A DNA stretch of 64,000 nucleotides, from positions 370,705,016 through 370,769,015 of the forward strand of contig CAKMRJ010000001.1 of NCBI GenBank assembly GCA_928212115.1, in the 5' to 3' direction. The notes under the pieces were generated by a model. That model was not told the DNA's origin and made no database searches. It saw only the letters and a program-made list of their open reading frames with translations. Positions 10,619 to 24,900 of the stretch are shown one piece after another (the first letter of the stretch is position 1; each line of letters opens with the position of its first letter). A program made the position numbers and the translations under genes. The DNA is from Lactuca virosa. Its lineage: Eukaryota; Streptophyta; Magnoliopsida; Asterales; Asteraceae.

Positions 10619-13600
10619 TGTCACATCCCCAAACCAAGGATGGCGGAAACGTCCGGGGGTGGAGGACTTCATGTATAGTATCACAACAACGAGTATAATA
10701 GTGCCCAAAGTAAATACAACCATCATAAATATAATTGAAAAAGTTATACAATAGTATGTGTTAACGTGTTTCCAATCCTCAAAAGCGGTTGATTTCCTGT
10801 TTCACTGAATTCCTGAGAATACAAGTAGTTTGAAAAAGTGTCAACAATTAAGTTGGTGAGTTCATAAGAGTTTTGTTTGAGAAAGAAAACCGTTTTCCTT
10901 GTAGAAAGCGATAGAATATGATTCTAGAAAATTTAATATTTTCCTATGTTATGCAATAATGTACCCCAGAAAGACCCGTAGATTCCTTCTATAATCACCC
11001 AGTGTATATAAGTTATATAAAATTTAATTTAAATAAACCGTCGAATATAATGGGTCTGCCCTAGGTCCACAACCAAACAAGGAACATGAAGTAAGGCGGG
11101 CCCACCAATTCTAGGTCGATTTCGACTAGATTCTTATATAACTCTAGCATATACACTTAGCAATTATAGCTGAAGTCTAACAATTCTAGATGAAATGTAG
11201 TTTTGATAGAAATATGTTTCCAAAGAAAATCCAATATTTTCCTTATAAAAGTCATGTAGTCCTAATTGTTAAGACAGAGAGTATGTGTGTGTTTTGTGCG
11301 TTATAATGTTCATAATGGGAATGTGTTTCCAAAGAAAATCCAATATTTTCCTTATAAAAAGTCATGTAGCCTTAAGCGTCGAGACCGAGAATCTACAAGT
11401 ATTTTTCCATACTTAGAGTAATTCATGCAAGTTTAAATCGGCATAAACTCGTTTAATTTAGAAGTAAAACCCCTTTTCAAAGTAGAATTTTTCATGTAAA
11501 CTTGAAAGATTGTTAACTCCCTATGTGAGTCGCTATAACCATACTACGACAGAATAACCTGCTTACGACGTTCTTCAGGCGTCGGAATCGAAATGACACT
11601 TGTCACCCCCGATCAGCCGATCGGACTTATGCAAGCAGCATGGGTGTGGGTTATCAATCCCAATATAGATCTATACACAATTATCACGCTCTCCCTACAA
11701 GAGACTCTGGTTATAACTAATTCAGGATTTTCTGTGGTACTTAAGAGTACCCCGAAGGAGAATGTCTCACAACTTACGTTAACTAGTTTACATATAGTTT
11801 TGAGTATAAAACCTCTTTCGTGGAGGAAGTGAAATCACCTCTTATGAAAATACATTTGTGATATAAATCCATAAACTATTACTATTATAGTTTATCAAGT
11901 AGTATATGAAAAACCCATTTGTTTTGAGAGTAAAACCTTTTTCCATGTAGTATGCTTTTATCAAAAATTCATAAACTATACTTAATGTAGTTTATTAGAT
12001 GTGATCGAAATGAATGGAGGAAAATCCTTAACATGAATGACTAATTTTTGTTTATGATGATAAACTAACAAGAATGCATCCAAACATTGAGAAACTTATT
12101 GTTATGCACTTTGCTCAACATAATACAAAGTGTTGTTAATATGGTAAAACTATGCAACTAGTTTTTATCCTTTCTGCACTGTTTTGAAATTATCATAGAA
12201 AAATCATACGAAGTCGAAAACTAACTCCGTAAACTCTGAGAGCTTAGAAAATGTGGCTAGTTTATTCATAATTTTTATTATGATTTTTAGAAGTCTCTAA
12301 CTTATGTGAAAGTGTTCATAATCACAGACTGGTCCGAATTCGTTTCTGAAATGATAGGCAGTTTTGTAAAAATAACCATAAATCGTAGAAAAATCATATG
12401 GAGATGTGCAAGTAGTCATTTTAAAGGTATAAACCTGAACTATTTGAATATTATACAGTTTTGAAAGATATTAAGTTTAAGTTGGGTAAAATAGTTCGTG
12501 AACGGGTCACAACTTTTCTGTTGTAAGTTGTCAAGTTGAGTTTTGAATATGTTTTGGTGTTTTAACTTGTATCCCCCCCCTGAAAACTGAAGAAAACTAG
12601 AAAATGTAGGGGTATGAACTCACCTTGAGTGATGACTTGAGGAGTGGAAAGTCGAAGACGAGGAGTATCAAGTCAAGACCACTTGATGAACACGTGAGAG
12701 TTTGGATGATCCTAAGAACGATTTTTGGTGTTAAGATATGAGTCAATGATCCAAGAGTGTTATGAAATTATGGAATGACACTTGAGTTCAGATGGAATAC
12801 TTACCAAAAAGTGCTGTAGCAACTCAAGAACACTTGCACAAGGTGGTGGAAAGTAGAGAGAAAGAAGCTTTCTTGAGGTGATATGAGAAGTATGTAAGTG
12901 AAGGATTTATCAAAGTGAACCAAGAAATCCTCCAGGGATTTCTTTATATAAATGTTGCTAGAGCAATTTGCAAGATTGAAGGGATGTTTACATTGGTTTG
13001 TGTGATGTGGATAGGGTTGGACTATTGAGAGGATGACACATAGAAGGCAAGTGGGCACACTTGACCCACTTGTGGGGTAAATATCTTCTTAATATAAACT
13101 AATGATTTTTAATTAATAAATACTAAAAAAAATAATTAAAATAAGAGTTCTGGGGTTTTAAAATGGTAAAATATGGATTTGGGTGAAAATCCCACGTTAA
13201 AATCATGAAAAACGGGCTTAAAACGAAGTCGTGGTCGAAAACCGGGTGAAAAAGGGGAAAATCCGAAGTCAGGCTTGATTCCGGGTCTTGGCTATCTTGG
13301 AACCGGAGTGGCTTGGTCACTGAAGTGGATCCGAAGGGAAGAAGGACTGCGGTTCGGAAGCTACGGCTTGCTTGGCTGCGGTTCGCTTGGCTGCGGTCCG
13401 GGGGCTGCGGCCTTCAGCAGCCTCGGTCCTCAGTAGTCTCATTCCTTAGTTATTGCGGTCCGATGGTATGGCTAAACAAGGGGACTTCGGTCCAAGTAAG
13501 GTTTGGTCCCTATAGAGGGACTACGGTTCAAGTAAGGTTTGATCCTTATAGAGGGACTTCGGTCCTAAAAGGCTATTTTCCAAGGTATCTTCCCGTTTCG

Positions 13601-14611
13601 CATGGTTTTTCACCAAGTCAAGTGTCGGGATGCCCCAAATGATTAAAATAAATCAAAAGAGGTTTTGAGAGAGATTTGGGAGAGATTTGGCATACTTGGA
13701 GAGATTTCACATACTTAGAGAGATTTGGGAGAGATTTCACATACTTGGAGAGATTTGGGAGAGATTTCACATACTTAGAGAGATTTGGGAGAGATTTGGC
13801 ATACTTGGAGAGATTTCACATACTTGGAAAGATTTGGGAGAGATTTCACATACTTGGAGAGATTTGGGAGAGATTTGGCATACTTGGAGAGATTTCACAT
13901 ACTTGGAGAGATTTGGGAGAGATTTCACATACTTGGAGAGATTTGGGAGAGATTTGGCATATTTGGAGAGATTTCACATACTTAGAGAGATTTGGGAGAG
14001 ATTTTGCATACTTGGAGAGATTTCACATACTTAGAGAGATTTGGGAGAGATTTCACATACTTGGAGAGATTTGGGAGAGATTTGGCATACTTGGAGAGAT
14101 TTCACATACTTAGAGAGATTTGGGAGAGATTTCACATACTTGGAGAGATTTGGGAGGGATTTGGCATACTTGGAGAGATTTCACATACTTAGAGAGATTT
14201 GGGAGAGATTTCACATACTTGGAGAGATTTGGGAGAGATTTCACATACTTAGAGAGATTTGGGAGAGATTTCACATACTTGGAGAGATTTGGCATATTTA
14301 GAGAGATTTAACCTTAGCCATTTATTATCGCATAATCTCGCAAATGCAAGGTTCGTGAACCCCGTTATGCTTCGTTAATGGTCGTTTTAAGTCCCCGAAA
14401 GGGTCCTTAGTCGTGTTTTGATGCGTTTAACTCCCTTTTTAGGGTTTTTACATTATTAACACATAGATTCTTCGAGACACTTGAATTTTTGACATAAAGA
14501 TGCACATTTTTATACATAGAATAACTTTTAACATACAAGTACTAGTTAAGTTGACTGGTTTGACTTGTTGACTTTGACTTTGACTTTGACTTGAATTTGA
14601 TGGTTGTCACA
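10619..14611 (-). mobile_element. Element B: 5' LTR (3993 bp)
   Basis: On the minus strand it starts TGTGACAACCATC at 14611 and ends GGTTTGGGGATGTGACA at 10619. It is homologous at both ends to the LTR of A but lies in inverted orientation and differs in the middle. A TATA-like box (CTTTATATAAATG, 12942-12955 on plus) lies downstream of a CGGTTCGG-rich block (13320-13580). The donor-like AAGGTGAGTTCATACCCCTA is read on minus near 12630. A compact hairpin-rich segment lies at 11540-11720. Confidence 0.85.
13660..14312 (-). repeat. Minisatellite in the LTR of element B
   Basis: About 650 bp of GAGAGATTTGGGAGAGATTT units alternate with CACATACTTG or GGCATACTTG. It is the reverse complement of the array in the LTR of A, but longer and more regular. 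The translated frames on both strands are repeat artefacts. Confidence 0.92.
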
Positions 14612-14729
14612 TCACGACTCACGTCGTGACCTCTCTATGGTCATGTCGTGACCCATAGTTTTACCCAAAAACCATGCCTTTGACCCCTTGAAGCCCAAAA
14701 TCGATCCAATTAGGAAACCGAGTGTTATA
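14612..14729 (-). mobile_element. Element C: remnant of its 3' LTR
   Basis: This 118 bp piece matches the outer end of the LTR at 19520-19639 (shared CATGCCTTTGACCCC and AAAATCGATCCAATTAGGAAAC). The rest of the LTR was lost where element B sits. The terminal TG has become TA in the minus reading (TATAACACTCGG). Confidence 0.8.
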
Positions 14730-17700
14730 ATTCTCCCCCACTTAAATTCGATTTCGTCCGTGGAATCACATATTGCTCCCATTCGAAAGGTAACCCTTTG
14801 AGATCCTTCAAACCCGACTCCTTGAACACGGTCTGAGATCGATTGGATACTAAGACCTGCATCGGTAGCATCAAGATCCAAAGCTAGGCTCATGCACAAA
14901 CTTTAGCACCTCATCACAGTCGATTTCCTCCCGACTTCTCTGCAAACCTTAAAAGAAGGTAGCAACATGACGATAAAAAATTCCCCACAACATCATTAAT
15001 TCACAAGAGAAGAATTCACTTTTCAGTCTAGGACCTCCAGGTTGCGAGATCATGAACAACCTTCAAGAAAACTAAACCACCCCATTGACACTCGTGCTAC
15101 CCAATTTTTCCAACATAACTCGACCAAGGTCTCCCGTCCTTGCATTGCTCATCTATATATGAAATAGGAAAATCAGTTCATATCATAGATGTCATCCTTT
15201 CACAGACTGACATACCAGCTAGAAATTCTTACAAAACCCAATAGACAAGACTAAACCATCCTTTCTATCAATTATGCTGACCCAAAATCCACAGATTTGA
15301 CTGGTCGTAGATCTTCTCGGCCAGTTGCCGCAAATCCAATCCTGCATATAAATTCACCAACACAAGGAACCCAACGATCACATACAAAACTAGGTTGGGC
15401 TCCTACTTGGCTCTAACAACCTATACACTGCCATCCTCTGACAGCTCCCGGGCTTACCCCCGATCCGCTAACCAACCACTCACGATCCATGATACTCAGA
15501 CCAACTTGCACTCTATTACTTGGTCTCAACCACTGATAACCAGATACCCAAGAGGCCCTAATTCCACATAACATTCACAAACTCCATCATGCATACATTC
15601 GAGAGCAAAGATACTTAATCCATTCATAATACGAAATCAATTGTAACAGAGCTAAATATGACAATTCCATTCAACCGATCATCCAAATCACAACTGAACT
15701 TGAAACATAAATCAACCCACTGCTCCCACAAACATAATGATGGTCCATCCGAGAATTTCATATTGCATCCCGTATAAGCTCAGAAGTACCTCAACCTAAC
15801 AACCCACGCTAGACCTTCACCATGAACTTCATGACTTGAGATTCCATAACCAAAGTCAAACCTTGACCATAGTCTTCTATCATGCACATTTCCCTTCATA
15901 GGACATGCTGCTACCAATGCAAAATCCGACAAAAACATGGTCGCACACAAACCGAGAATGGGATAGACGACCGCACTTTTGTTCCAATTCAAAAGATAAC
16001 CCAAATAAGAGCCATGCATATAATTCACTCAAAGTGCCCCATTGATATTTTGTTTAAGCTACATAAGTCCCCAAGGCAAAATACATGCCAACCCTAGCTT
16101 TACTGCACTCCTTCATCCTCACAATCCTTACCCATCAGGTGTGGTACAGTAGATCTAACCGAAATGACGAACCACAACTCCTAACAGAAACATCCTGATG
16201 AACAGCTGAAGACTAAGATTCGACACCTTGATTGAAACCAAACAGATCCAGCCAATACACAAATATCTCGATAAAACCTCCAGAGCCATCAAAAATATTG
16301 TCAAAACCCTGGTCGGTCAGTCCAGCTACCAACCGTGCCGACACGACATGCCAAAATTGGATTCTGCCCAGATCCAAAGTCATACCTGAAAACTAACAAT
16401 GCTACCCCAACATCCGAACTTCCAATAACCAAGGACATCTGCCGAACTCGAGTCTGCTATGACCATTAATTCCACGACCAACCATTGAGGGTACCCATAC
16501 CCATAGACCAAAACATACAATGTACAAATCTTGACAACATGTTGATGCATCCGTGACACTTTTGAACCAAAACCCACGTGGAGCTAAACACACCGGCTCT
16601 GAAACTGATTGTCTGGTCAACAACTACCCAATCTAGACTATAGATGCCAGTCTATACAACAAGCTAAGAGATCCTTTAATAATCGATACTCAGCCTGGGT
16701 AACCCAAACGCCTCCTGATCTAGCATTGGCGATCCTGAAAGAAATCACTGGACATAACAAGCTCCTTGTCTAATAGCCTCCTGCCGCGAAGACAAATCAC
16801 ACACTTCTGAGCACATACCTCTGATGGAAACTTGCCTTACACCCCCCTTTTTGACCAAATCTTGAACCTGAATTTTGCATATCCGAACCGTAGATCCCTA
16901 TGACCCATCCTTTTAAGACCATAAACTCGAACAGTTCGATAGTCCTCCAAGTAGAATACACATTCCGTCCCCCAATATGGGTTCGAACTACCTCCAGTTG
17001 GCGTTGAAAATATACCATAACTCAAACCGGCTCACTCGGATACATAGAATCCCTGATACTTGGGACATACAACAAAACACAAGATGATCTTCCAAATCAT
17101 GGCCAAGCAGGCCCAAAAGATTCCGAATCTCAGATGGAGACCTCAGGAACTTCCAATTATAATCACCTCAAACATCAAGAATTTCATGCAAATGCTCAAG
17201 CAAAACACCAACTTCCTATGCATAAACATCTACTCCTTGCCTGCAAATCCCAACCATCAATTCATCGCAAGAGTCGCTCATAAATAAAAAAAGGCATCAT
17301 TCTCAAATTCGGAATGTATCAGAGACAACAAGGTTGTCGCTCCCGATTCACTTCCCTGATCACCTTCAACCATCAACTAGCACCTGCCCTGCCTAAACCC
17401 CAAGAAATCAGACCCTTGATCTCATCTCAAGGCAACCATATCACACAATCCTCATGTGCATTCCTATACTTCTGTTTGCCGTTAGAGACCACAACCATCC
17501 ACCCCCACATTGGGTTTACATCAGAAATCTGAAAATCACATGCCTGCTCACTCCTTCTCCGAACTCGGAAAAATTTAAAGGACATAATCCTCACCATAGA
17601 TAGCGACATTCCAATCCATCAGTCACCCACTAAGCTTCCAGCTGCAATCCTCAAGCCGATCATAATAATCGTTTCCTTCTTGAGTCCCACGACTCAAATG

Positions 17701-18365
17701 CACGACCTCGAGCAAGGCCCTCGAGACCTCAAAACCAACAAACTCACATAGGTCTGCACCATTCAAACCCAACTGACATCGCCATTGAGGCAAAAAAAAC
17801 TACGAGACCCATCCTCATGCCTGAACAACCATAACCAAAAGATCGATAGATATTGAACCACTGCCACGAATCATGGTATCAAACCATGCTATCTTCCCCG
17901 ACCATCCCTTAGAATCCTCAAAATTTTTCTCAATTCGAGTATGGATCCTATGCTTCCAGTAATACGGGCCCAATACTAACTTCCACACCTATCGATACTT
18001 TCCTCAAGAATCATCTCGATTCTTCTAAGTCATCTACTCATAATAATACTCCCAATACCTGCTCAACAGCGTAACAACCACACTAAAGCACTTCCTAAAC
18101 CCTCCTAGGATTCCCCACCTCCCCTTGCCTTCAGTTTCTGAAGAACCCCTATTAACAACTAACTACTTCATGAATTCAATTAAATACAACAAAACTTAAA
18201 TAATATTTTGACTAAAAGACTCAACCCTTCTATGCTAAGACTCAAATGAGAGTTGCGCAATAGGACCAAATCCTTCATTTTAAGATTATTTAACCTTCAT
18301 ATCATGTAATTTAACATATTCATTTGATAGTTAACTCACATCAATATGAGTCCCACATAGCACAA
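14730..18365 (-). mobile_element. Element C: 3.6 kb non-coding interior (LARD-like)
   Basis: On the minus strand the region ends with a polypurine tract (GTGGGGGAGAA, complement of 14731-14741) next to the LTR remnant. No open frame matches gag or pol anywhere. Sequence is nevertheless conserved with two other places: 16780-17750 matches 60630-61560, and about 17560-18360 matches 63080-63850. Conserved but non-coding interiors between LTRs are the mark of large retrotransposon derivatives, which move with proteins from other elements. No primer site is seen because the LTR-leader junction is deleted. Confidence 0.65.
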
Positions 18366-19639
18366 AGCAAGCAACATTCGAACAGTGGAGTCGACTGACA
18401 CTAAGACACACTAAAATCAGACATATCCTCATACGAAATTACCGACCTCTAGGCCCGAGCATCACTACAACATAACAACATACGGTAAACCAAGATATCA
18501 ATCCAATGGGCCGACCTTGGTGCCTTCGACCCGTAAGTACAGTGAGGAAAACTCACCTTCATCGAATCCACTAACACTGCGATACAATCCCTTTTTCAGC
18601 ATTGCTTATTCTCGCGAATCCACTAATACCAGAACCATATAGAATCTCAATAAATAGCCTAAAATCCTTAAGTTTTACCCAAAGTCGACTTGGTCAAAAA
18701 GTCAACAGTCAACGAAAGTCAATAGTCAGCAGACCCTCACGACGTGACCATCTATGTCTCACGTCGTGAGCCACTATAGGATAAAATAGTTGGGTCTTAC
18801 ACTCCTCATGACGTAACATGCATCTTCCTCATGTCATGAGATTTGTATGAGTGCCAATTCGATCCAAAAACTTCTTAATTCGTTGAGCCGCTACTCCATA
18901 TTTTTCAGGAGGCTTCCTAGCACTCCTAGGATCATAAAAATCGATGCTTTAAGGTCTTTCATGTCTAATACTAGACTCTAGCTCAAACTAGGTCATTCAT
19001 GAAGAAAAGGAAGTAATTTCTCAAGCATGGACTCAAACATCCTTCAAACTTCATATCCACGACATATAAGCATCAAGAGACCCTAAGGACCCATAAAGTT
19101 GCCAACTTTACGGAGTCCCAACACTCTCACTCTTAACATCTTGGATAAATATGCATAAAACCTTAAATCTAGCAAAGAGGAAATATAAATCTTGGATCTT
19201 GATTACTCACATTGGTCCACAAGTGTAGCTAAGGATTGCAAATGAAATTTCCACGCTGAAAATATGCTTCCATGGTGATCTCTTCCTCTTCAAACCACCC
19301 AAAACTCCACTAAAAGTCAAGAAACACAAAGAGAGGCTAGGGTTAGGGTTTTACTAAGTTTAGGGATGAAGGAGGCTAGTTTGGAACCCTAAAATGAAGT
19401 TTATGAGGTTTAAATATGAAGGAAACCCTAAAAGGTCGTGGGCTTGGGCTGCAACGTATCTCACGTCGTGAGCTCTTATTGCTCGCTTCGTGAGCACAGT
19501 TTAAATCCAGACTTTTATTGATAACTACTCACATCGTGACCTTTCTATGGTCACGTCGTGAGCCGTGGTTGTACCCAAAAACCATGCCTTTGACCCCTCG
19601 AAGCCCAAAATCGATCCAATTAGGAAACTGGGTGTTACA
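18366..19639 (-). mobile_element. Element C: 5' LTR, inner end deleted
   Basis: It begins TGTAACACCCAGTTTCC on minus at 19639. It carries CTCACGTCGTGAG palindromes in two blocks (19460-19570 and 18735-18845). The segment near 18505-18560 matches the LTR of J (62005-62055). At about 18366 it jumps into interior sequence, so the LTR end and primer site are missing. No coding frame is present. Confidence 0.65.
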
Positions 19640-20766
19640 TCCGACATACTAGTTTAATGAACCAACCAAGGGTTCCGATTTAGTGATTTGATTGGGCCAC
19701 GCCATTTTGGACCATTTTGGTATTCTTTTCGGCCATTTTATGAAACATCTCTCAATATGGTAGTTTTTAGAAGACTTATAAAATCATTTGGTTTGACGCA
19801 AAAGGATTTTTCAAGTTCAAAAAGTGAGGAATAAAGGTCCCAAATACAAAAATAACAATTTTTAGTTTAAAAGAGCAAGGTTGTGAAAATTCAATATCAT
19901 AACATAGTTTAAGTTCACCATACAAGTCGTGGCCTTTAAAATCTCATCGTTATCTTCTACAAATGTCCTCTAACTTCTTCAATCTTAGCACATGTCAAAG
20001 TATAGTTAGGCAATAGAATGTCTATTGAAAATATATGAGGTTAACTCATTTAGAATAAGTAATTATGGCAATCATTACAATAAAGTCAAACTTCCAAAAT
20101 CAATTTAATTAAAATCAACATAGATTCCAAAGATTCAACAATCTAGTAAGGGTACTATAGACCCAAATCAAAGTCATAAGTCAAAGTCAAAGTCAAAGAG
20201 TATAATAACCCACTTACTCAAAATCATGTTCCGATAAAAAAACTGCTGATAATGCTTAACAAAATAAAATCAAAAGAAATTCAATAGTACAATAACTAAA
20301 TAGGATAATAAAACTAACAAAAAATAATAATAATACAGTATAAGTTTATCCTATTTCGCAAGTCAAACTTAAGATTCCAAACTAACAAGGGTGGTTCGGT
20401 TAGTGTAATCTATAATACACTCCAATATACCCTCCAAATTAGGCATCTTGTGAACCACCACATATAACTCATATAAGGGGTAGCTAACCTCAGTTGTGTA
20501 TAGTGATGATTATCTATAAATCTAATCACTCCAACTTGTTAAAATCCCTTATAGATATTATGAATGGCTCCCATAGTCTGCCATTAAAAGTTAAGGATGC
20601 CAAAACATTTTCAAATCAACAAAATTTCTAAGTAAATAAAAGTCTTTCAAAAATAACTTTGCAAACATTAATTATAGTAGAAACTTAGCATATAAAGAAA
20701 GTTATATAGATTAGATCATCCTGATAAACTCACCTCGAGTGTTTGCGTATGATTCATTAATGCGTT
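19640..20766. other. AT-rich stretch, unassigned
   Basis: No coding frame, RNA gene or clear element end is visible. A few LTR-like phrases (GTCAAAGTCAAAGTCAAAG near 20180; ACTCACCTCGAGTG near 20735) suggest decayed minus-strand LTR material. Confidence 0.4.
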
Positions 20767-21940
20767 TGTAACATCCATTTTCAGGAATTAATCTTTTAGC
20801 ATTTAATTTATTCAAGTTTGGAGTTTTAGGATTTATTACTGACCACGACGCGGTGGTCGAGACTCATCGTGGCGCGGCCACATCATTTAAATGATTGTGC
20901 GATTTGGTGACCATCGTGGTATGGTGATGGTTGGGTTATAAACCTTAAATCTCGGACATTAGGCCCTATTTAAAGGCACTAACTTCTAGGGTTGGCCGAA
21001 TATCACGGCCTCCATCCTTTGGATTGGAATCCTAACCCTAGTGTGCCGGTGTGTGTGTGTGTGTGTTTTTCTTGGTGTTTGAAGCTTTGGAGTGATTTTA
21101 TAGAAGAAGAAGAAGGTATTTGGTGTACCAAGGATCTAGATCCACTCAAGTTTCAACCTTCTCTCCTTGCTTTGGACCTCTGTAAGTCTTCAAGCTTGTA
21201 TCTTTATTCATGTAACCTTGTAGATCATAGATTTATGCTTGATATTGGTCCTTTTATGGATTTGAGTTGGAGTTTGGGTAACTCCAGGACTAAAGATGGG
21301 ATCTTTAGGTCTTCTGGACATATTATGGTACAAGGATCTGAACCTCACCTTCCATTTTGTGTCTTGCATTGTTTGCTTGTAATTTTTAATCATTTTGACC
21401 TAACTTTGAGATCTCATGATTTGGGCCATGAAAATTAACCAAGTTGCAAACTTTATTCATTAATATATTGTAATGAGTCTATATGGTAGTTTTGAATGTT
21501 AGACTTAAGGATTCAGAGATTATTTGATTAAGTTGTTTTTCACTTTAAACGCGGTACGGCCAAGGACTGGCCACGACATGGTCGACTTATGAGTCTCTCA
21601 TCTATTTTGTCATTTAGTGACCATGGTGCTGCCAAGGGGTCTGGTCGTGGCATGGTGGTGGGTGTTGGTTGACCGTTGACTTTTTTTGACCAGTTTCGCT
21701 TTTCTTAAAACATAAGAGTTTGAGTAGTAGACTGATGTTTGACCTCTGTTTGGTTTAGGTAATGTGTGTAGCTGATTCTGTATGACTATGAGGATTGTCA
21801 TTTCAGCTCTGTGATTCAAGTGAATCTACTTACTATAATGTAGGACACTAGGTGTTAGGTTATGCTAGTTGTCTTTGTGACTCTTTCATGTTTGTTTATA
21901 TGTTTGTTAGGTTAGGCCCGTTGGGCTAGGCTCATTTGTA
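20767..21940 (+). mobile_element. Partial gypsy LTR (family K)
   Basis: It starts TGTAACATCC and resembles the solo LTR at 33651-35288. It carries CACGACGCGGTGG-like CpG words near 20855-20930 and again near 21550-21660, either side of a TATTTAAAGG promoter-like box (about 20968). It is cut at about 21940, where copia sequence begins. The 148-residue frame at 20992-21438 lies in LTR sequence, includes a GT microsatellite and matches no family I know. Confidence 0.6.
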
Positions 21941-21944
21941 TGTT

Positions 21945-24900
21945 TAATGGGATGACCATTCATCAAGGCAAGGGAAAGAAAAGGAAAAGTTTTCAGCCAA
22001 CCAAAGTGGAAAGGGAAATCCCATGTTGGAGAGTAGTGGTGGGTCAAAGGGGAAAGCTAACTATAAAGTGCCTCCTGTCAGATTTCAAAGAGGTCGTTTG
22101 CATTCACCGTAGCCTAAAGGGGCATTGGAAGAGAAGCTACCCAAAATAACTTCAAGAGGTGAAAGAAGGAAAGACCAAATCGTCTGGTTCTACTTATGGT
22201 ATGTACACCATCGAAATCAATAACACCAAAAATTTTATTCTTAGATTCTTGATACAGGATGTGGTTTTTACATTTTTTCTGATATGCTGGGTCTGAAAGA
22301 AAGTGAAGAGGTCGAGCATGGGAAGTTAAACCTGATCATGGGAAAAAGACGATCTTTGCCTCTTACAAGGATTGGAGTTTGATAGTGGTGTTAGGGTTGA
22401 TTTAATAGATAGTCGTTATTAATGTGACATGACTAGAAACATAGTTTCATTTCATGTTTTATTTAGACCATGATATCGTTACTCTTTTTATAATGAAAAT
22501 GGTTCTATTTTCATTTATAAGAATGGTATTTCATTTTGAAAGATTATCCTTGTAATGGTGTGTATGAAACTATTTCGTGTGTTGAAAATAATGGCAATGG
22601 TGTGTATAATGTTGATTCATATAATACTCTAGACAAAGTATTCTTTTGGCATTGTTGTCTTGACCATATAAACAAGAAACGCATCACTCAACTCTAAAAG
22701 GATGGAGTGTTGGAATCATTTGATATTAGGATATATGATGAATGCGAATTTTGTTTGCTAGGCAAGATGAATAAGTCACCTTTCACATGAACTTGTGAAA
22801 GAGGTGAAGGTTTTATGGACCTCATACACACTGATGTGTAGGCCCTTTAGACATGCCACAAGGGATGCTAATAGCTACTATGTGATGTTTACTGATGATT
22901 ATAGTAGATATGGTTATATCTACTTAATCAAACATAAATCATAAACCTTTGAGAGGTTCAAAGAATTGAAGCACGAAGTAGAGAATCAATTGGGCAAGAT
23001 GATAAAGATGCTTCACTCTGATAGGGGTAGAGGTTATCTTAGTATCGAGTTCGACGACTACCTCAAGGAATATGGAATAGTTTCACATTTTTCCCATCCT
23101 AGATACCACAACTAAATGGTGTAGCTGAGAGGAGAAATTTAAGCTTGTTAGACATGGTTTGTTCCATAATGAGTCATGCTTCTCTTCATATATCTATCTG
23201 CAGGTATGCTTTAGAAACAACCACCTATATCCTAAATCATGTTCCAACCAAGAAAGTTTCTAAAACACCTCATGAGATGTGGAGTGGGAAACCTCACTCA
23301 CTCATGCATAACAAGGTTTGGGGTTGTGAGGCTCTCGTTAGGCGTGAGACTCAAGAAAAATTGGAGCCCAGAGCAGAAATGTGTGTGTTCATTGGATACC
23401 CACAAAAGTCCTTTGAATACTTGTTCTACATACCAAGTGAGAATGTGGTCATTGTAGTTTAAAGGGGAGTCTTTCCTCAGAGAGAGCTCATATTCAAAGT
23501 GGATAGTGGGAGTGCCATTGATCTGGAAGAAATTCAAGAGTCAACCAATGAGGAGACTTTAGTTGACACTAGCGCTCAACCAGAGGATGAAACGCCTGTT
23601 GTTCCAGTTGACAATGCATTGCCTCTTCTTCGATCTGGTAGAGTTAGCGTGCCACCTCTTTTTACGGTTTCTACATAACTCCGGATAACGACATATTTAT
23701 TAGTGATAAAACACTAGTAGATTTGGATGAACCAACTAACTACAAGGAAGCGATGACATGCCCTAAGGCTGTAAAATGGAAATAGGCAATGAACAACGAG
23801 ATTCAGTTTATGTATGAAAACTGAGTATGGAACTTGGTTGATCATTTACCCAATCGAAAGACGGTAGGATGCAAATGGATCTTCAATAAGAAGACTGAAA
23901 TGGATGGAAATGTACACATGTTCAAAGCTAGGTTGGTTGCGAAGGGCTTTACTCAAACCCAAAGGGTTGAGTATGTTGAGACCTTCTCACCAATAGCTAA
24001 GAACAAATCAATTAGGATAATGCTTTCCATAGCCACCTTTTATGATTATGAAGTATGAAAAGTATATGTTAAAACCGCTTTCCTAAATGGAAAATTGACT
24101 AAGGATGTTTACATGTCTCAGCCAAAAGATTTTAAGCATGCCAAATATCATAATAAGGTGTTCAAGATTGAGAAGTCCATCTATGGACTGAAGCAAGAAT
24201 CTCGTAGCTGGAATATTTTCTTCCATGAGAAATTGAAAAAAATTTGGATTCTCTAGAAGTGAAGATGAGTCTTTTGTGTATGTCAAAGCTAATGGGAGTT
24301 TCGTGACTTTTCTAGTATTGTATGTTGATGACATACTCCTTATAGGAAACAATATTCCAACTTTGCAATAAGTAAAGTATTGGCTTGGAAAATGTTTCGC
24401 TATGAAGGATCTAGGAGAGGCGACATACATTATTGGAATAAGGATTTACATGGATAGAAAGAAACGTCTAATTGGACTTAGCCAGAATGCATACTTGGAT
24501 AAAATATTGAAACGTTTCAGTATGGAAAATTCCAAGAAAGGGGATTTGCCCATTCCTCATATTGTTAAATGGAATAAGACACAATGTCCCAATAATGATA
24601 AATAAATAGATGACATGAGTCAAGTTCCATTTGCTTCAGATATAGGATCGATCATGTATGCTATGACTTGAACTCACCCTGATGTGTCTTATGTATTAAG
24701 TATGGTAAGCCGCTTTCAAGATAATCCAGGCAGAGCCCATGGGACAAAAGTTAAAAACATTTTGAAGTATTTATGGAGAACCAATGAAATGTTCTTAGTT
24801 TTCGGTGGCAAAGAAGAATTAAGAGTGAGTAGCTATTGTGATTCCAACTTTCAAACAGATAGAGACAATTATTGTTCACAATCTGGCTAGGTTTTCGTTT

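Noticed and set aside
13660..14312. Possible CRISPR-like array
   Set aside because: The repeats are contiguous, degenerate and have no unique spacers, and the setting is a plant LTR. It is a minisatellite.
20992..21438. 148-residue open frame as a host gene
   Set aside because: It lies inside a gypsy LTR, contains a GT microsatellite and resembles no family I recognise. The related LTR at 33651 does not keep the frame.
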